Assembly: GCA_934463115.1 (NCBI GenBank)
Contig: CAKSIN010000003.1
Location: forward strand, 93,964 to 157,963
Direction: 5' to 3'
From: an uncultured Clostridia bacterium
GTDB lineage: Bacteria; Bacillota; Clostridia; UMGS1810
Length of the DNA: 64,000 nt
Shown: positions 1 to 7,966 of the stretch, piece by piece
Layout: every line of letters starts with the position of its first letter
Position numbering within the stretch: the stretch's first letter is position 1
Notes under the pieces: model-generated
The model's input: the letters and a program-made list of their open reading frames with translations, nothing else
What the model was told of the DNA's origin: nothing
Database searches by the model: none
Program-made: the position numbers and the translations under genes

Positions 1-616
1 CAATTGAATTATCGTGAGTAATAAACACAATAGTTGTGCCGTCGGCATTGAGCTGTTTCAAAAATTCCAACACATCGCGTCCGGTTTTCGAATCGAGCGC
101 GCCTGTGGGTTCATCTGCAAGAATCATCGGCGGATCACCGGCAAGAGCACGGGCTATTGATACCCTTTGCTGCTGACCGCCCGACAGCTGCGACGGCAAT
201 TTTTTGCCCCTGTCTCCGAGTCCCACACGTTCCAATGCGTGCTGAGCAAGTTCGGCTCGCTCATCTGCTTTTATTCCGCGATACAAAAGCGGCAATTCAA
301 CATTTTCCAGCACAGAAAGCTTTGGGATAAGATTGTATTGCTGAAATATAAATCCTATCTCACGGTTTCGGACATGTGCGAGAGATTTTTCATCCATTGT
401 GCTCACGTCCGTACCGTTTAATCTGTATGTTCCGGATGTCGGTATATCCAGGCAGCCGATAATATTCATGCATGTGGATTTTCCCGAGCCGGAAGAACCG
501 ACAATTGCTACAAATTCGCCCTTGTCAACCGACAGTGATATTCCGTCAAGTGCGCGTATTTCACTGTCGCCGTCGCCGTAAATTTTGTAAATATCCCTAA
601 GTTCAATCAAACTCAT
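1..616 (-). CDS. ABC transporter ATP-binding protein, MacB/LolD type (3' part beyond window edge)
   Basis: ATPase of a MacB/LolD-class ABC exporter; it would hydrolyse ATP at the inner face of the membrane to drive a partner permease. The reading frame opens at an ATG ending at 616 (MSLIELRDIYKIYG) and runs off the left edge, so about 205 residues are visible. Walker A (GSSGSGKST), the signature LSGGQQQR, Walker B (MILADEPTGAL) and the H-loop (ITHD) are all present and intact. It lies 21 bp downstream of the membrane-fusion protein gene in the same direction, so the permease is expected just outside the window. Substrate cannot be told: family members export peptides, antibiotics or lipoproteins. 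Confidence 0.93.
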   Translation of the reverse strand, partial: MSLIELRDIYKIYGDGDSEIRALDGISLSVDKGEFVAIVGSSGSGKSTCMNIIGCLDIPTSGTYRLNGTDVSTMDEKSLAHVRNREIGFIFQQYNLIPKLSVLENVELPLLYRGIKADERAELAQHALERVGLGDRGKKLPSQLSGGQQQRVSIARALAGDPPMILADEPTGALDSKTGRDVLEFLKQLNADGTTIVFITHDNSI

Positions 617-637
617 ATTGATACACCCCCGGCTGCA

Positions 638-2515
638 TTAATTGGGGCGACTGCCGCCGGATGACCTTCCGCCACCGCCGGGCATTCCACCGCCACCGCC
701 GGGCATTCCGCCACCGCCGCCGGGCATTCCGCCACCGCCGCCGGGCATTCCGCCGCCGGGCATTCCGCCACCGAGCATGCCTTGCTGTTCGGAATCTTTG
801 CTGTCGGACGAAGCCGTTATATCGGGAAGAAGAACTGTATCGCCCTCCTTAACATCGCCGTCCTTAATTTCTATAAATGAGCCGTCGGAAAGTCCTGTTT
901 CAACACGCACGAGATGATATCCGTCGGGCACATCTATTTTTTGCATTGCGCTCTTTTCGCGGTTCTTTGAATCGGATGATTCATCGGTACCGGATTTATT
1001 GTCGGCACCGTTCGATTTGTCCTGCGGCATTTCGTCTTTATTATCCGACGTTTGTGCAGTGCTTTCGCCTTTTCCCTTAACTATCAGGAATCCTCCGCCC
1101 CTTACGGCAGAAACGGGAACGCGAAGTACATCTTTTGCCGAATCGACAATTATCTGTGCCGTGACATTCATTCCGGGTATGAGCCCGGTGTCTTCGCCGT
1201 CATCCACCGTAACCGTTACCGGGTAGCTTGTTACGCCCTGCTCGGATTCGCCGACAATGCTTATCTTGCTCACCTTTCCGGTAAATGTTTTACCGATTAT
1301 TGCGTCGGCGGTAATGGATACCTCCTGACCTTCGCTTATGGACGAAATATCAAGTTCGTCTATACTGATATCAAATGTAAGCGTGGAGAGGTCGGCAATG
1401 ATAGCCATTGTGTTTGTACTGTTGGTTTCCAGCTTTTCACCGGCCTTAATATTCTTTTGTATAACTTTTCCATCAATCGGGGATGTTATATTGTAATCCT
1501 CAAGGTCATCATACAAATTATCGAGTGAAAGCTGAGCGTCTTTAAGAGAAATCTGTGCCTCTTTAACACTGCGCGACGCATTTGTGCTCTTTAATGACAC
1601 AATTGTTTCGCCGCTCTTTACACTGCTGCCTTTTTTGCGGCGTATCGCCGTAACTTCACCGGAGGTTTTGGCGGTTATTGTACGTGAATTTTTGTACTTA
1701 ACCGTGCCCGAATCGTAGCAGGCAAAGACGCCTACCATAGCTGTTGCCGCTTCACCCTCCGTTACCGTTCCGGGATTTGTAACGCATATCTCTACATCGG
1801 AAACATTTACCCCGTATGAATTGGTGTATGTTCCGCTCGATACCGAAGTAACTGTGCCGTACAGCGTTTGCAGATTACCCGAGAGCGTAACTGTTGCGCC
1901 CTCGCCAACATATATGCTGCGTGCGTCGGAATCGCCGAACGGCAATGTTATGTAAAGTGACGAGCTGTCCGTTACATCGGCAATTTTCGTTCCCGACTGA
2001 ACGTTGTCACCCTCGGAAACATATACATTCATCACAACTCCGCTTATATCAGACTTAACATTCAAGTCAGACGCGCTCTGCGCGGCATCGCTGTATGACA
2101 GCTGCGCCTTTTCAATAGAGTTTTTCTGCTTTTCTATGTTTTTATTAACGCTTTCCGAATCAATCTTGTAGAGCAGCTGGTCTTTTGTTACATAATCGCC
2201 CTCCTCAAAATAATCCGCTACAACATCACCCTTGGCAAGCGATGTAATCTCGTACTGACTTATGGCGGCAATTGTGCCGGTGCCCTCTATAACATTGTTT
2301 ACCGTGCCCCTTGTTACCTCGGCGGTAACCGACTCGGATTTGCCCGAGGACATCTTTGAATGAAGTGCAAATGCCGATATTCCCACAAGCAATGCAATCA
2401 ATACAATAACCGCAATAAATATCCTGCGTTTCTTTTTGTTCTTAAATACGGCTTTTATATTGAAGCTTTTCACTGCCCCGAAAAGCCGCTTTGGTGATAA
2501 ATTAATTTTTTTCAT
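638..2515 (-). CDS. Efflux periplasmic adaptor subunit (HlyD/MacA family) with Gly-rich C-terminal tail
   Basis: 625-residue membrane-fusion protein that would bridge the MacB-like transporter to the wall space. A basic N-terminus is followed by one membrane segment (about 31-51). Two biotinyl-lipoyl-like halves follow, with short helical hairpins between them; the phrases SGVVMNVYVSEGDNV and DGKVIQKNIKAGEKL are typical. A beta-barrel region follows, then a Ser/Asp/Lys-rich linker (about 480-530) and a final beta domain. The last ~40 residues are tandem GMPGGGGG-type repeats ending in RSSGGSRPN, unusual low-complexity for the family. It is the first gene of the visible operon. A TATAAT-like box lies about 30-40 bp upstream, without a clear -35. 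Confidence 0.9.
   Translation of the reverse strand: MKKINLSPKRLFGAVKSFNIKAVFKNKKKRRIFIAVIVLIALLVGISAFALHSKMSSGKSESVTAEVTRGTVNNVIEGTGTIAAISQYEITSLAKGDVVADYFEEGDYVTKDQLLYKIDSESVNKNIEKQKNSIEKAQLSYSDAAQSASDLNVKSDISGVVMNVYVSEGDNVQSGTKIADVTDSSSLYITLPFGDSDARSIYVGEGATVTLSGNLQTLYGTVTSVSSGTYTNSYGVNVSDVEICVTNPGTVTEGEAATAMVGVFACYDSGTVKYKNSRTITAKTSGEVTAIRRKKGSSVKSGETIVSLKSTNASRSVKEAQISLKDAQLSLDNLYDDLEDYNITSPIDGKVIQKNIKAGEKLETNSTNTMAIIADLSTLTFDISIDELDISSISEGQEVSITADAIIGKTFTGKVSKISIVGESEQGVTSYPVTVTVDDGEDTGLIPGMNVTAQIIVDSAKDVLRVPVSAVRGGGFLIVKGKGESTAQTSDNKDEMPQDKSNGADNKSGTDESSDSKNREKSAMQKIDVPDGYHLVRVETGLSDGSFIEIKDGDVKEGDTVLLPDITASSDSKDSEQQGMLGGGMPGGGMPGGGGGMPGGGGGMPGGGGGMPGGGGRSSGGSRPN
668..780 (-). repeat. 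Tandem coding repeat for the Gly-Met-Pro tail
   Basis: Roughly 18-21-bp units (CCGCCACCGCCGGGCATT and variants on the plus strand) are repeated about six times inside the adaptor gene. They encode GMPGGG/GMPGGGGG on the minus strand. Unit length varies by multiples of three, so the frame is kept. Such tracts can change copy number by slippage. Confidence 0.85.
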
Positions 2516-2620
2516 GAAATGCGCTCCTCTCCGTTTCTTATCGAAGATTATAGCGCATTAAATTGACAATGATATGTGTGTAAAATGATAAATATGTGAA
2601 AAAGTGTAAATGAATTGTAA

Positions 2621-2658
2621 ATGAGCTTTAGAAAAATACATTATTTTCTAAAGCTCAT
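2621..2658 (-). terminator. Hairpin downstream of the nucleotidyltransferase gene
   Basis: ATGAGCTTTAGAAAA pairs with TTTTCTAAAGCTCAT across a ~7-nt loop, three bases past the stop of the minus-strand gene that ends at 2662. The stem is near perfect, but the T-run on the minus-strand exit side is weak. Confidence 0.6.
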
Positions 2659-2661
2659 TAC

Positions 2662-3828
2662 TTAATTTTCCGAATTCATCAGATTTAATTCTTCAAGCAT
2701 AGCCGATGTGCTGTTTAGTTTTTCGCCCTTAAGGCTGTTGCTCACGCTGACTTCATGTGCGATACTGTGCAGTCTCCCGGAGAAAAGTATTCTCACCCAG
2801 CGCATCGGAACCGCAATCGGATACAGGCGCGGATGCTTCTTTAAAAACGGAAATTCATATTGCAGCACGCTGAGCGGTCTGAAGAACTTTTCCTTTAAAT
2901 TTGCAAGTTTGCCGCCGTACACGGCGCAGTCCATTGCTGCCTTGCTCTCTGTTGAACCGTATATTCCTGCACCGAGTATAAAATTCTCCATATTAAGCAA
3001 AAGAGGTGTGTATTCTCCCTTTTTTGAAAACCATATATCACTGAGCCGGCATGCATTATCGGCAAAGGTTGTCATCTTAGCACATTCAATAAGCGTACTG
3101 AGTTTTTCGTCATCATATTCAAGCTTTCGTTTCATGAGCCACAGGTCAATAAAGTTACGTATTCCGCTGCCGCCGTGAATAAAATGCTTTGCAATATGCG
3201 CAATGTGATAGGTTATCATAAATTCGTTTGTAAATTCTCCCCGGCAGCCGCCGCTCGGGTAGCTGACATATTCCCACGGGCGGCGGAGGATATCATCATC
3301 ACTGTCCCAATATTCAATGAGGGAAAAGTGTATTTCAATATGCAATCCGCTCTTTCCGAAAAATGTTATATCATGGCTGCCCTTGGTGTCGCTCTTGTAA
3401 TCTCCGCTTTCAAGCAAAATTTTTTCTGTTGCACCGAGGTCATCCTCATGTACAAGAATATCTATATCGCAGCTTGTGCGAAGCTCCGGATTCGGGTACA
3501 AATTGCGCACTACCGTGCCCTTCAGCGGAACAAACTTGATACCGGCGTCCTCAAACAGGCGGCACAGTTTGTCGTATTCATACTTAATCCGCTCATATCT
3601 GTACACCGCCATCATTATATGTGAGGCAAAGGCATCCGAAATATCCGCGTCGATTTCCGCATTAAAATTATTTACCGCCGTTCCCACAAGCGCGGCAATG
3701 TCGTGTTCAATGCAAAACTCAATCAGCCGCACCGATTCTTCTTCGTTCAGGTTGTAATGCTTTATATCCGTGTCGCCGCATATTTCGGCGCGTATTAATG
3801 ATATTGCGCACTCCGTTACTCTATCCAT
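2662..3828 (-). CDS. Nucleotidyltransferase family protein (NTP_transf_5-like)
   Basis: 388 residues resembling the uncharacterised nucleotidyltransferase family often found near cell-wall or secondary-metabolite genes in Firmicutes. The central phrase FVPLKGTVVRNLYPN, then SCDIDILVHEDD (about 120-150), carries the DxD pair expected of the polymerase-beta fold catalytic site. The rest is mostly helical. The start at 3828 (MDRVTEC) has AAAGGA about 12 nt upstream. It diverges from cwlD across ~120 bp and is followed by its own hairpin. Substrate unknown. Confidence 0.7.
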   Translation of the reverse strand: MDRVTECAISLIRAEICGDTDIKHYNLNEEESVRLIEFCIEHDIAALVGTAVNNFNAEIDADISDAFASHIMMAVYRYERIKYEYDKLCRLFEDAGIKFVPLKGTVVRNLYPNPELRTSCDIDILVHEDDLGATEKILLESGDYKSDTKGSHDITFFGKSGLHIEIHFSLIEYWDSDDDILRRPWEYVSYPSGGCRGEFTNEFMITYHIAHIAKHFIHGGSGIRNFIDLWLMKRKLEYDDEKLSTLIECAKMTTFADNACRLSDIWFSKKGEYTPLLLNMENFILGAGIYGSTESKAAMDCAVYGGKLANLKEKFFRPLSVLQYEFPFLKKHPRLYPIAVPMRWVRILFSGRLHSIAHEVSVSNSLKGEKLNSTSAMLEELNLMNSEN

Positions 3829-3951
3829 AACAATTTTTCGTTCCTTTTCCGTAATATATGTCTAAGTATATCACAATACAATGCGTTATTCAAGAAATTT
3901 TTGAATATTTGCAGTCAAAAATGAATATGTCATATACAAGGGGTGAAGTTT

Positions 3952-4665
3952 ATGTTTTTTACGATATCAAAATCCGGAATAATCAAACTCATTGCCGCCG
4001 CTGCAGCAGTGGCAGTTGTGCTGGTATTTGCTTTCAGCCGTGCTCAGAACAAGACCGTGTCGGGCGTGGCGGTAACCAAAAAGGTGATTGTGATAGATGC
4101 CGGTCACGGAACACCCGACGGCGGAGCCGTTGCCGAGGACGGCACAAGCGAAAAAGATATTAATCTTGATGTGGCAAACAAACTGCGCACGCTTTTGGAA
4201 AAAACAGGAGCGTATGTAATAATGACGCGCCTTGATGACAATGCCGTGTGTGATAACCTGAATGCAAAAATACGCGAAATAAAAAGGGCCGACCTCAAAA
4301 ACCGCCGCGATATCCGCGACTCCTCCGAAGCCGACATATTTGTGAGTATTCATATGAACAAATTTGAAAAGCCGCAATATTACGGCGCGCAGGTGTTCTA
4401 CAGCGACACGCCCGAAGGCAGCAAAAAACTTGCCGAAAGTATTCAAAACGAACTTATAAACCTTGCCGATCCGTCAAACAGCCGCTCACCGAAAAAAGCC
4501 GACGGAATATTTATTCTTAAAAACAGCTCCATACCGTCTGTCCTGGTTGAATGCGGTTTTTTGTCCAATCCTGCCGAAAGGGAAAAACTCAAAACCGATG
4601 AATACCGCGACACACTCGCATGGAGCATATACTGCGGAATTGTCAAGTTTTTTGAGCAGACCTGA
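3952..4665 (+). CDS. cwlD: N-acetylmuramoyl-L-alanine amidase, CwlD-like
   Basis: Amidase_3 enzyme cleaving the lactam-precursor amide bond in peptidoglycan; CwlD acts in spore cortex muramic-lactam formation. I chose the ATG at 3952 because AAGGGGTG (3938-3945) sits 6-7 nt before it; the in-frame GTG at 3943 is inside that ribosome-binding site. An N-terminal membrane anchor (about 10-28) precedes the catalytic domain. Zn-ligand motifs are IDAGHGTPDGG (about 48), a downstream acidic residue in AEDGTSEKD, SIHMN (about 130) and the catalytic-Glu region VLVECGFLSN (about 198). Length 237 residues suits CwlD. Its 3' end overlaps the convergent Hpt gene by 23 bp. Confidence 0.88.
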   Translation: MFFTISKSGIIKLIAAAAAVAVVLVFAFSRAQNKTVSGVAVTKKVIVIDAGHGTPDGGAVAEDGTSEKDINLDVANKLRTLLEKTGAYVIMTRLDDNAVCDNLNAKIREIKRADLKNRRDIRDSSEADIFVSIHMNKFEKPQYYGAQVFYSDTPEGSKKLAESIQNELINLADPSNSRSPKKADGIFILKNSSIPSVLVECGFLSNPAEREKLKTDEYRDTLAWSIYCGIVKFFEQT

Positions 4666-5005
4666 GTTTTTCTATAGAATCGAGAACATTGTAGTACTCC
4701 TGTTTTGACTTTGCAAATAGTTTTTTTGCCGACTCAATATCACCGCTCCTCAGCAGCTCGGTAATCTCCGAGCTGACATCGGCAAGGTTCTTAAATCCGA
4801 GATTGGCGCATATGCCTTTTAGCGTGTGCGCCGTGCGAAAAGCCTCGGGCAGGTTGTCGTGCTCAAGCATATCCGCCATTTCGGCAAATGTAGAATCCTG
4901 AAGAAACTTTTCTATAAACACTCCCACAATCTTTTCATTCATAAATCTTTCGCATACATCGGTGTAATCGCCGCCGACAGCGTTATAAAATTCTTTCATA
5001 TCCAT
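4643..5005 (-). CDS. Histidine-containing phosphotransfer (Hpt) protein
   Basis: 120-residue single-domain Hpt protein. The phosphoacceptor motif AHTLKG places the active His at residue 60, in the expected four-helix context (NLPEAFRTAH, then NLGFKNLADVSSEI). GGAGG lies 9 nt before the start (MDMKEF). It is the last gene of a four-gene minus-strand operon, 25 bp after the hybrid kinase. The kinase ends in a receiver and the first gene encodes another receiver, so this protein is the likely carrier between the two. That route is inferred from gene content. Confidence 0.9.
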   Translation of the reverse strand: MDMKEFYNAVGGDYTDVCERFMNEKIVGVFIEKFLQDSTFAEMADMLEHDNLPEAFRTAHTLKGICANLGFKNLADVSSEITELLRSGDIESAKKLFAKSKQEYYNVLDSIEKLRSAQKT

Positions 5006-5030
5006 AGCGTTTATACCTCCGCAGTTACTG

Positions 5031-7139
5031 TCATAAACATTTTTTTACCGTCTGTTCGATTCTTGCCGCATCAAACGGTTTAAGGATGCAGTCATTCATT
5101 CCGGCTTCATAGCATTCACTCACATCATCGCCAAACGCATTTGCCGTAATCGCTATAATCGGAACCGCCGACGCGTCGGCTCTGCCGGATGAACGGATTT
5201 TCCGTGTTGCGTCGAGTCCGTTCATCACAGGCATCATTACATCCATCAGTATAATGTCAAATTCAAATTCTTCGGATTCCATCCACTTTTCGTATGCCTG
5301 CTCGCCGTTTTGCACACATACAACCTCGGCTCCTTTGTCTGTCAGCATAAATTCGGCTATTTCCGCATTCAGGCGGTTATCCTCGGCAATAAGCACCTTT
5401 GCCCCGTTGATTTCCTTTGCCTGTTCGGTGCGCTCTATGGGTGCAGGCTCGGATTTGACATCTGCAATATCAAACGGAATACTCACAGTAAATTTGCTCC
5501 CGTCATTCTTTTTGCTGTACACCTGTATATCTCCGTTCATTCGCTGTACAAGCTCTTTAACAATCATCAGGCCAAGACCTATTCCGTCATACTCGGAGCG
5601 TGCGCCCGATTCTTCCTGCGCAAACGGCTCGAACATATGTTTTTGAAACTCCTCACTCATGCCCACGCCTGTGTCGCGGCACACAAAAGTTACATTTGCC
5701 GTTTTGCCGTCGCGGCTGTCCTCGCTGCAATACAGCTCCACCGTACCGCCGCTGTCGGTATATTTAATTGCGTTTGACACAATATTCATTATTATTTGTC
5801 TCAGGTACATAGGACTGCCGACAAGGTTAAAGTGTTTTGCGTTAACGGGTTTAATATTCAGCTCCACACCCTTTTGCCTTGCCTGAACATCCAAAAGAGC
5901 ATATGTTTCGCCGAGGAAAATCCGCAGGTCAAACGGACGTTTTCCGATTTGGAACGTATCCGACTCCATTTTGTTTGCAAACAAAATATCGTTAACAAGC
6001 TCCAAAAGAACCACCGATGCCGAACGTGCCCTGTCACGGCAATACTGCTGCTTTTTCATGTCTTTGGGGTATCTGTCGCCTATCTCCGTCATTCCGATTA
6101 TTACATTTATCGGTGTTCGGACATCATGGCTCATCCGGCGCAAAAGAGCTGCCTTTTCCTCGTTTGCACGTTCGGCGCGGCTCTGCATTTCGAGCACATA
6201 CCTCTTTTCGTATCGGTACTTTACGGCAATCAGCAGCATAACAATAAGTGCATATATGCATATGCACATGGCCGTTTTCCGCATTGCACGCCGATACACG
6301 CTGCTTATCGGATAGCATGCAAACAACGAATAGCCGTTGTATTGCGCGGTTCCTCCGACATATGTTCCGTCGCTGCTCTTAATGCGCACAATATGTCCGT
6401 TGCTCCCGGATTTCAGTTTGCTGAGTGTAACCGACGACGAAACCCATCCGTTTTTCGGACGTTTGCTGTTTATCCCGAGTACAACATCATCTTTTGCTAT
6501 ACACATAATGCCTTTTTCGGATGTTTCGTAACCGACCATCAGTTTTTCCACGGACGCATTGTTAAGAGACATTATTTCGGAGTCCTGATATCTGTAACAG
6601 CAGACGTACCCAGGCGAATCCTGCCTTGATACCACGGCAAAATCGTAATATTTGCCGTTCTTTGAGACACGCTCGCAATATATTTTTTTCGGCTGATTTA
6701 GTATTTTACGCAAAGACTCGCGTTCAATGTCAGATTTCCACATTCGGTATCCCGCACGATCTGTCGTATATTCACACACAAGTTCCTCCCGCCCGTTTAG
6801 AACAAATGCACCGGAAAGCCGCTGATTTGCCACAAAATTCCCGATATACTGCGAATCGAGACATGTAATATCACGGCTTATATCGGATGCAATCTCCGCG
6901 GTCTGCTCCGTAAGGCGGATAAGACTTTTGGTTTTATCTGACGTAAGTATGGCATCATAGCTGTCGCATTGGCGCTCCATACCCGAAATCGCAACATTAT
7001 AGTCTTTGCGGATATTTGCCATGTCCGCCGATTTAAAATATGTAAATGCAAAAGTTCCGAAGGCAATACCGCCTATAATTGCAAATGTGATATGACGATT
7101 GGTCAAACCGGAGAATCGCCTTATTTTGTCAGTGTTCAT
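5031..7139 (-). CDS. Hybrid sensor histidine kinase with C-terminal receiver
   Basis: 702 residues. Two membrane segments (about 17-35 and 288-308) enclose a ~250-residue extracytoplasmic sensor domain. A HisKA domain with MSHDVRTPINVI follows (active His about 338), then an HATPase_c domain (NIVSNAIKYTD, DTGVGM, GIGLGLMIVKEL). The C-terminal receiver has phospho-Asp in ILMDVMMPVMNG (about 633) and the KPF lysine near the end. Ribosome site AGAGGTGA precedes MNTDKI. It sits 7 bp after the lipoprotein gene and before Hpt. Ligand unknown; the adjacent solute-binding protein may present it. Confidence 0.93.
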   Translation of the reverse strand: MNTDKIRRFSGLTNRHITFAIIGGIAFGTFAFTYFKSADMANIRKDYNVAISGMERQCDSYDAILTSDKTKSLIRLTEQTAEIASDISRDITCLDSQYIGNFVANQRLSGAFVLNGREELVCEYTTDRAGYRMWKSDIERESLRKILNQPKKIYCERVSKNGKYYDFAVVSRQDSPGYVCCYRYQDSEIMSLNNASVEKLMVGYETSEKGIMCIAKDDVVLGINSKRPKNGWVSSSVTLSKLKSGSNGHIVRIKSSDGTYVGGTAQYNGYSLFACYPISSVYRRAMRKTAMCICIYALIVMLLIAVKYRYEKRYVLEMQSRAERANEEKAALLRRMSHDVRTPINVIIGMTEIGDRYPKDMKKQQYCRDRARSASVVLLELVNDILFANKMESDTFQIGKRPFDLRIFLGETYALLDVQARQKGVELNIKPVNAKHFNLVGSPMYLRQIIMNIVSNAIKYTDSGGTVELYCSEDSRDGKTANVTFVCRDTGVGMSEEFQKHMFEPFAQEESGARSEYDGIGLGLMIVKELVQRMNGDIQVYSKKNDGSKFTVSIPFDIADVKSEPAPIERTEQAKEINGAKVLIAEDNRLNAEIAEFMLTDKGAEVVCVQNGEQAYEKWMESEEFEFDIILMDVMMPVMNGLDATRKIRSSGRADASAVPIIAITANAFGDDVSECYEAGMNDCILKPFDAARIEQTVKKCL

Positions 7140-7146
7140 CCGCGGT

Positions 7147-7950
7147 TCACCTCTTTATTATGTAGCTTGTGTCTACATCGTATTTTTTCAGAATTTTTTC
7201 CAACGTGCCGTTACCGATAACTTCGCTCATTGCTTTATTCATCTTTTCGACAATTTCCGAATCGCTATTTTCGGAAAATGCCACTCCGAGATTTGAGCGC
7301 ATAAGCGGATTTTTCAAAATTCTGTACTCCCCGTCGGAGCGTTCAATCATTTGCCTCATCGGGAGTTCATGCAATGCGCAGGCATCGACATAACCCTTTT
7401 TCAGTGCTGCAAATGCCTCGTCCGGCTTTGAAAAACAGTAAACGTTTTTCACATTTGGTGCGGAGCTGTCGTTCAAAAAATATTCCTCCGGTTTGCTGCC
7501 GTTTTGAACCGATACTCTTTTTCCGTCGAGGTCGGAAATATATCTGATATTCGCGCCGTCACGCACAGCAACAACCTGGTAGCTGTGCATATACGGCCCT
7601 GCCCAGCGGTACAATTTTTCCCTGCCGTTCATGGAAAAGCTGCCCCACAGACAGTCAATTTTGCCGCTTTTGAGCATTTCATCTTTATCATCCCAATTAA
7701 TCTGCACAAAAACAGGTCTTAATCCCATTTTTTTGCACACAGCCTCGGCAAATTCCACATCTATCCCCGTACGGTTGCCGTCGGTGTCTATGTAATTGTA
7801 CGGTTCGTATATATCGCTGCCTATAACGAGCGTTTGCATGTTTTTAGCCGACATTGTGTCGTTTACCGATTTGCGTCCGCAGCCGCACAATGCAGTGAGC
7901 AGAACTGCCGCCGCGGTTATAACCGCAATTTTTCTCCATATATTTTTCAC
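7147..7950 (-). CDS. Extracytoplasmic solute-binding lipoprotein, SBP_bac_3 family
   Basis: 267 residues. The signal sequence ends in LCGC, so the mature protein would be lipid-anchored at Cys24. The body matches family 3 amino-acid-type binding proteins: YEPYNYIDTDGNRTGIDVEFAEAVCKKMG, then ALKKGYVDACALHE. The start appears to be GTG at 7950, with GTGAGG upstream. No ABC permease or ATPase lies nearby; the neighbours are a diguanylate cyclase and a hybrid kinase. A sensory rather than transport role is therefore likely, by inference from context. Ligand is probably an amino acid or similar small molecule. Confidence 0.88.
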   Translation of the reverse strand: MKNIWRKIAVITAAAVLLTALCGCGRKSVNDTMSAKNMQTLVIGSDIYEPYNYIDTDGNRTGIDVEFAEAVCKKMGLRPVFVQINWDDKDEMLKSGKIDCLWGSFSMNGREKLYRWAGPYMHSYQVVAVRDGANIRYISDLDGKRVSVQNGSKPEEYFLNDSSAPNVKNVYCFSKPDEAFAALKKGYVDACALHELPMRQMIERSDGEYRILKNPLMRSNLGVAFSENSDSEIVEKMNKAMSEVIGNGTLEKILKKYDVDTSYIIKR

Positions 7951-7966
7951 AGCCTCACCGCCTGTT

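Noticed and set aside
668..780. Regular repeats resembling a CRISPR array or a proline-rich plus-strand protein
   Set aside because: Units are 18-21 bp with no spacers and lie in frame inside the adaptor gene; the proline-rich plus-strand frame is only its complement.
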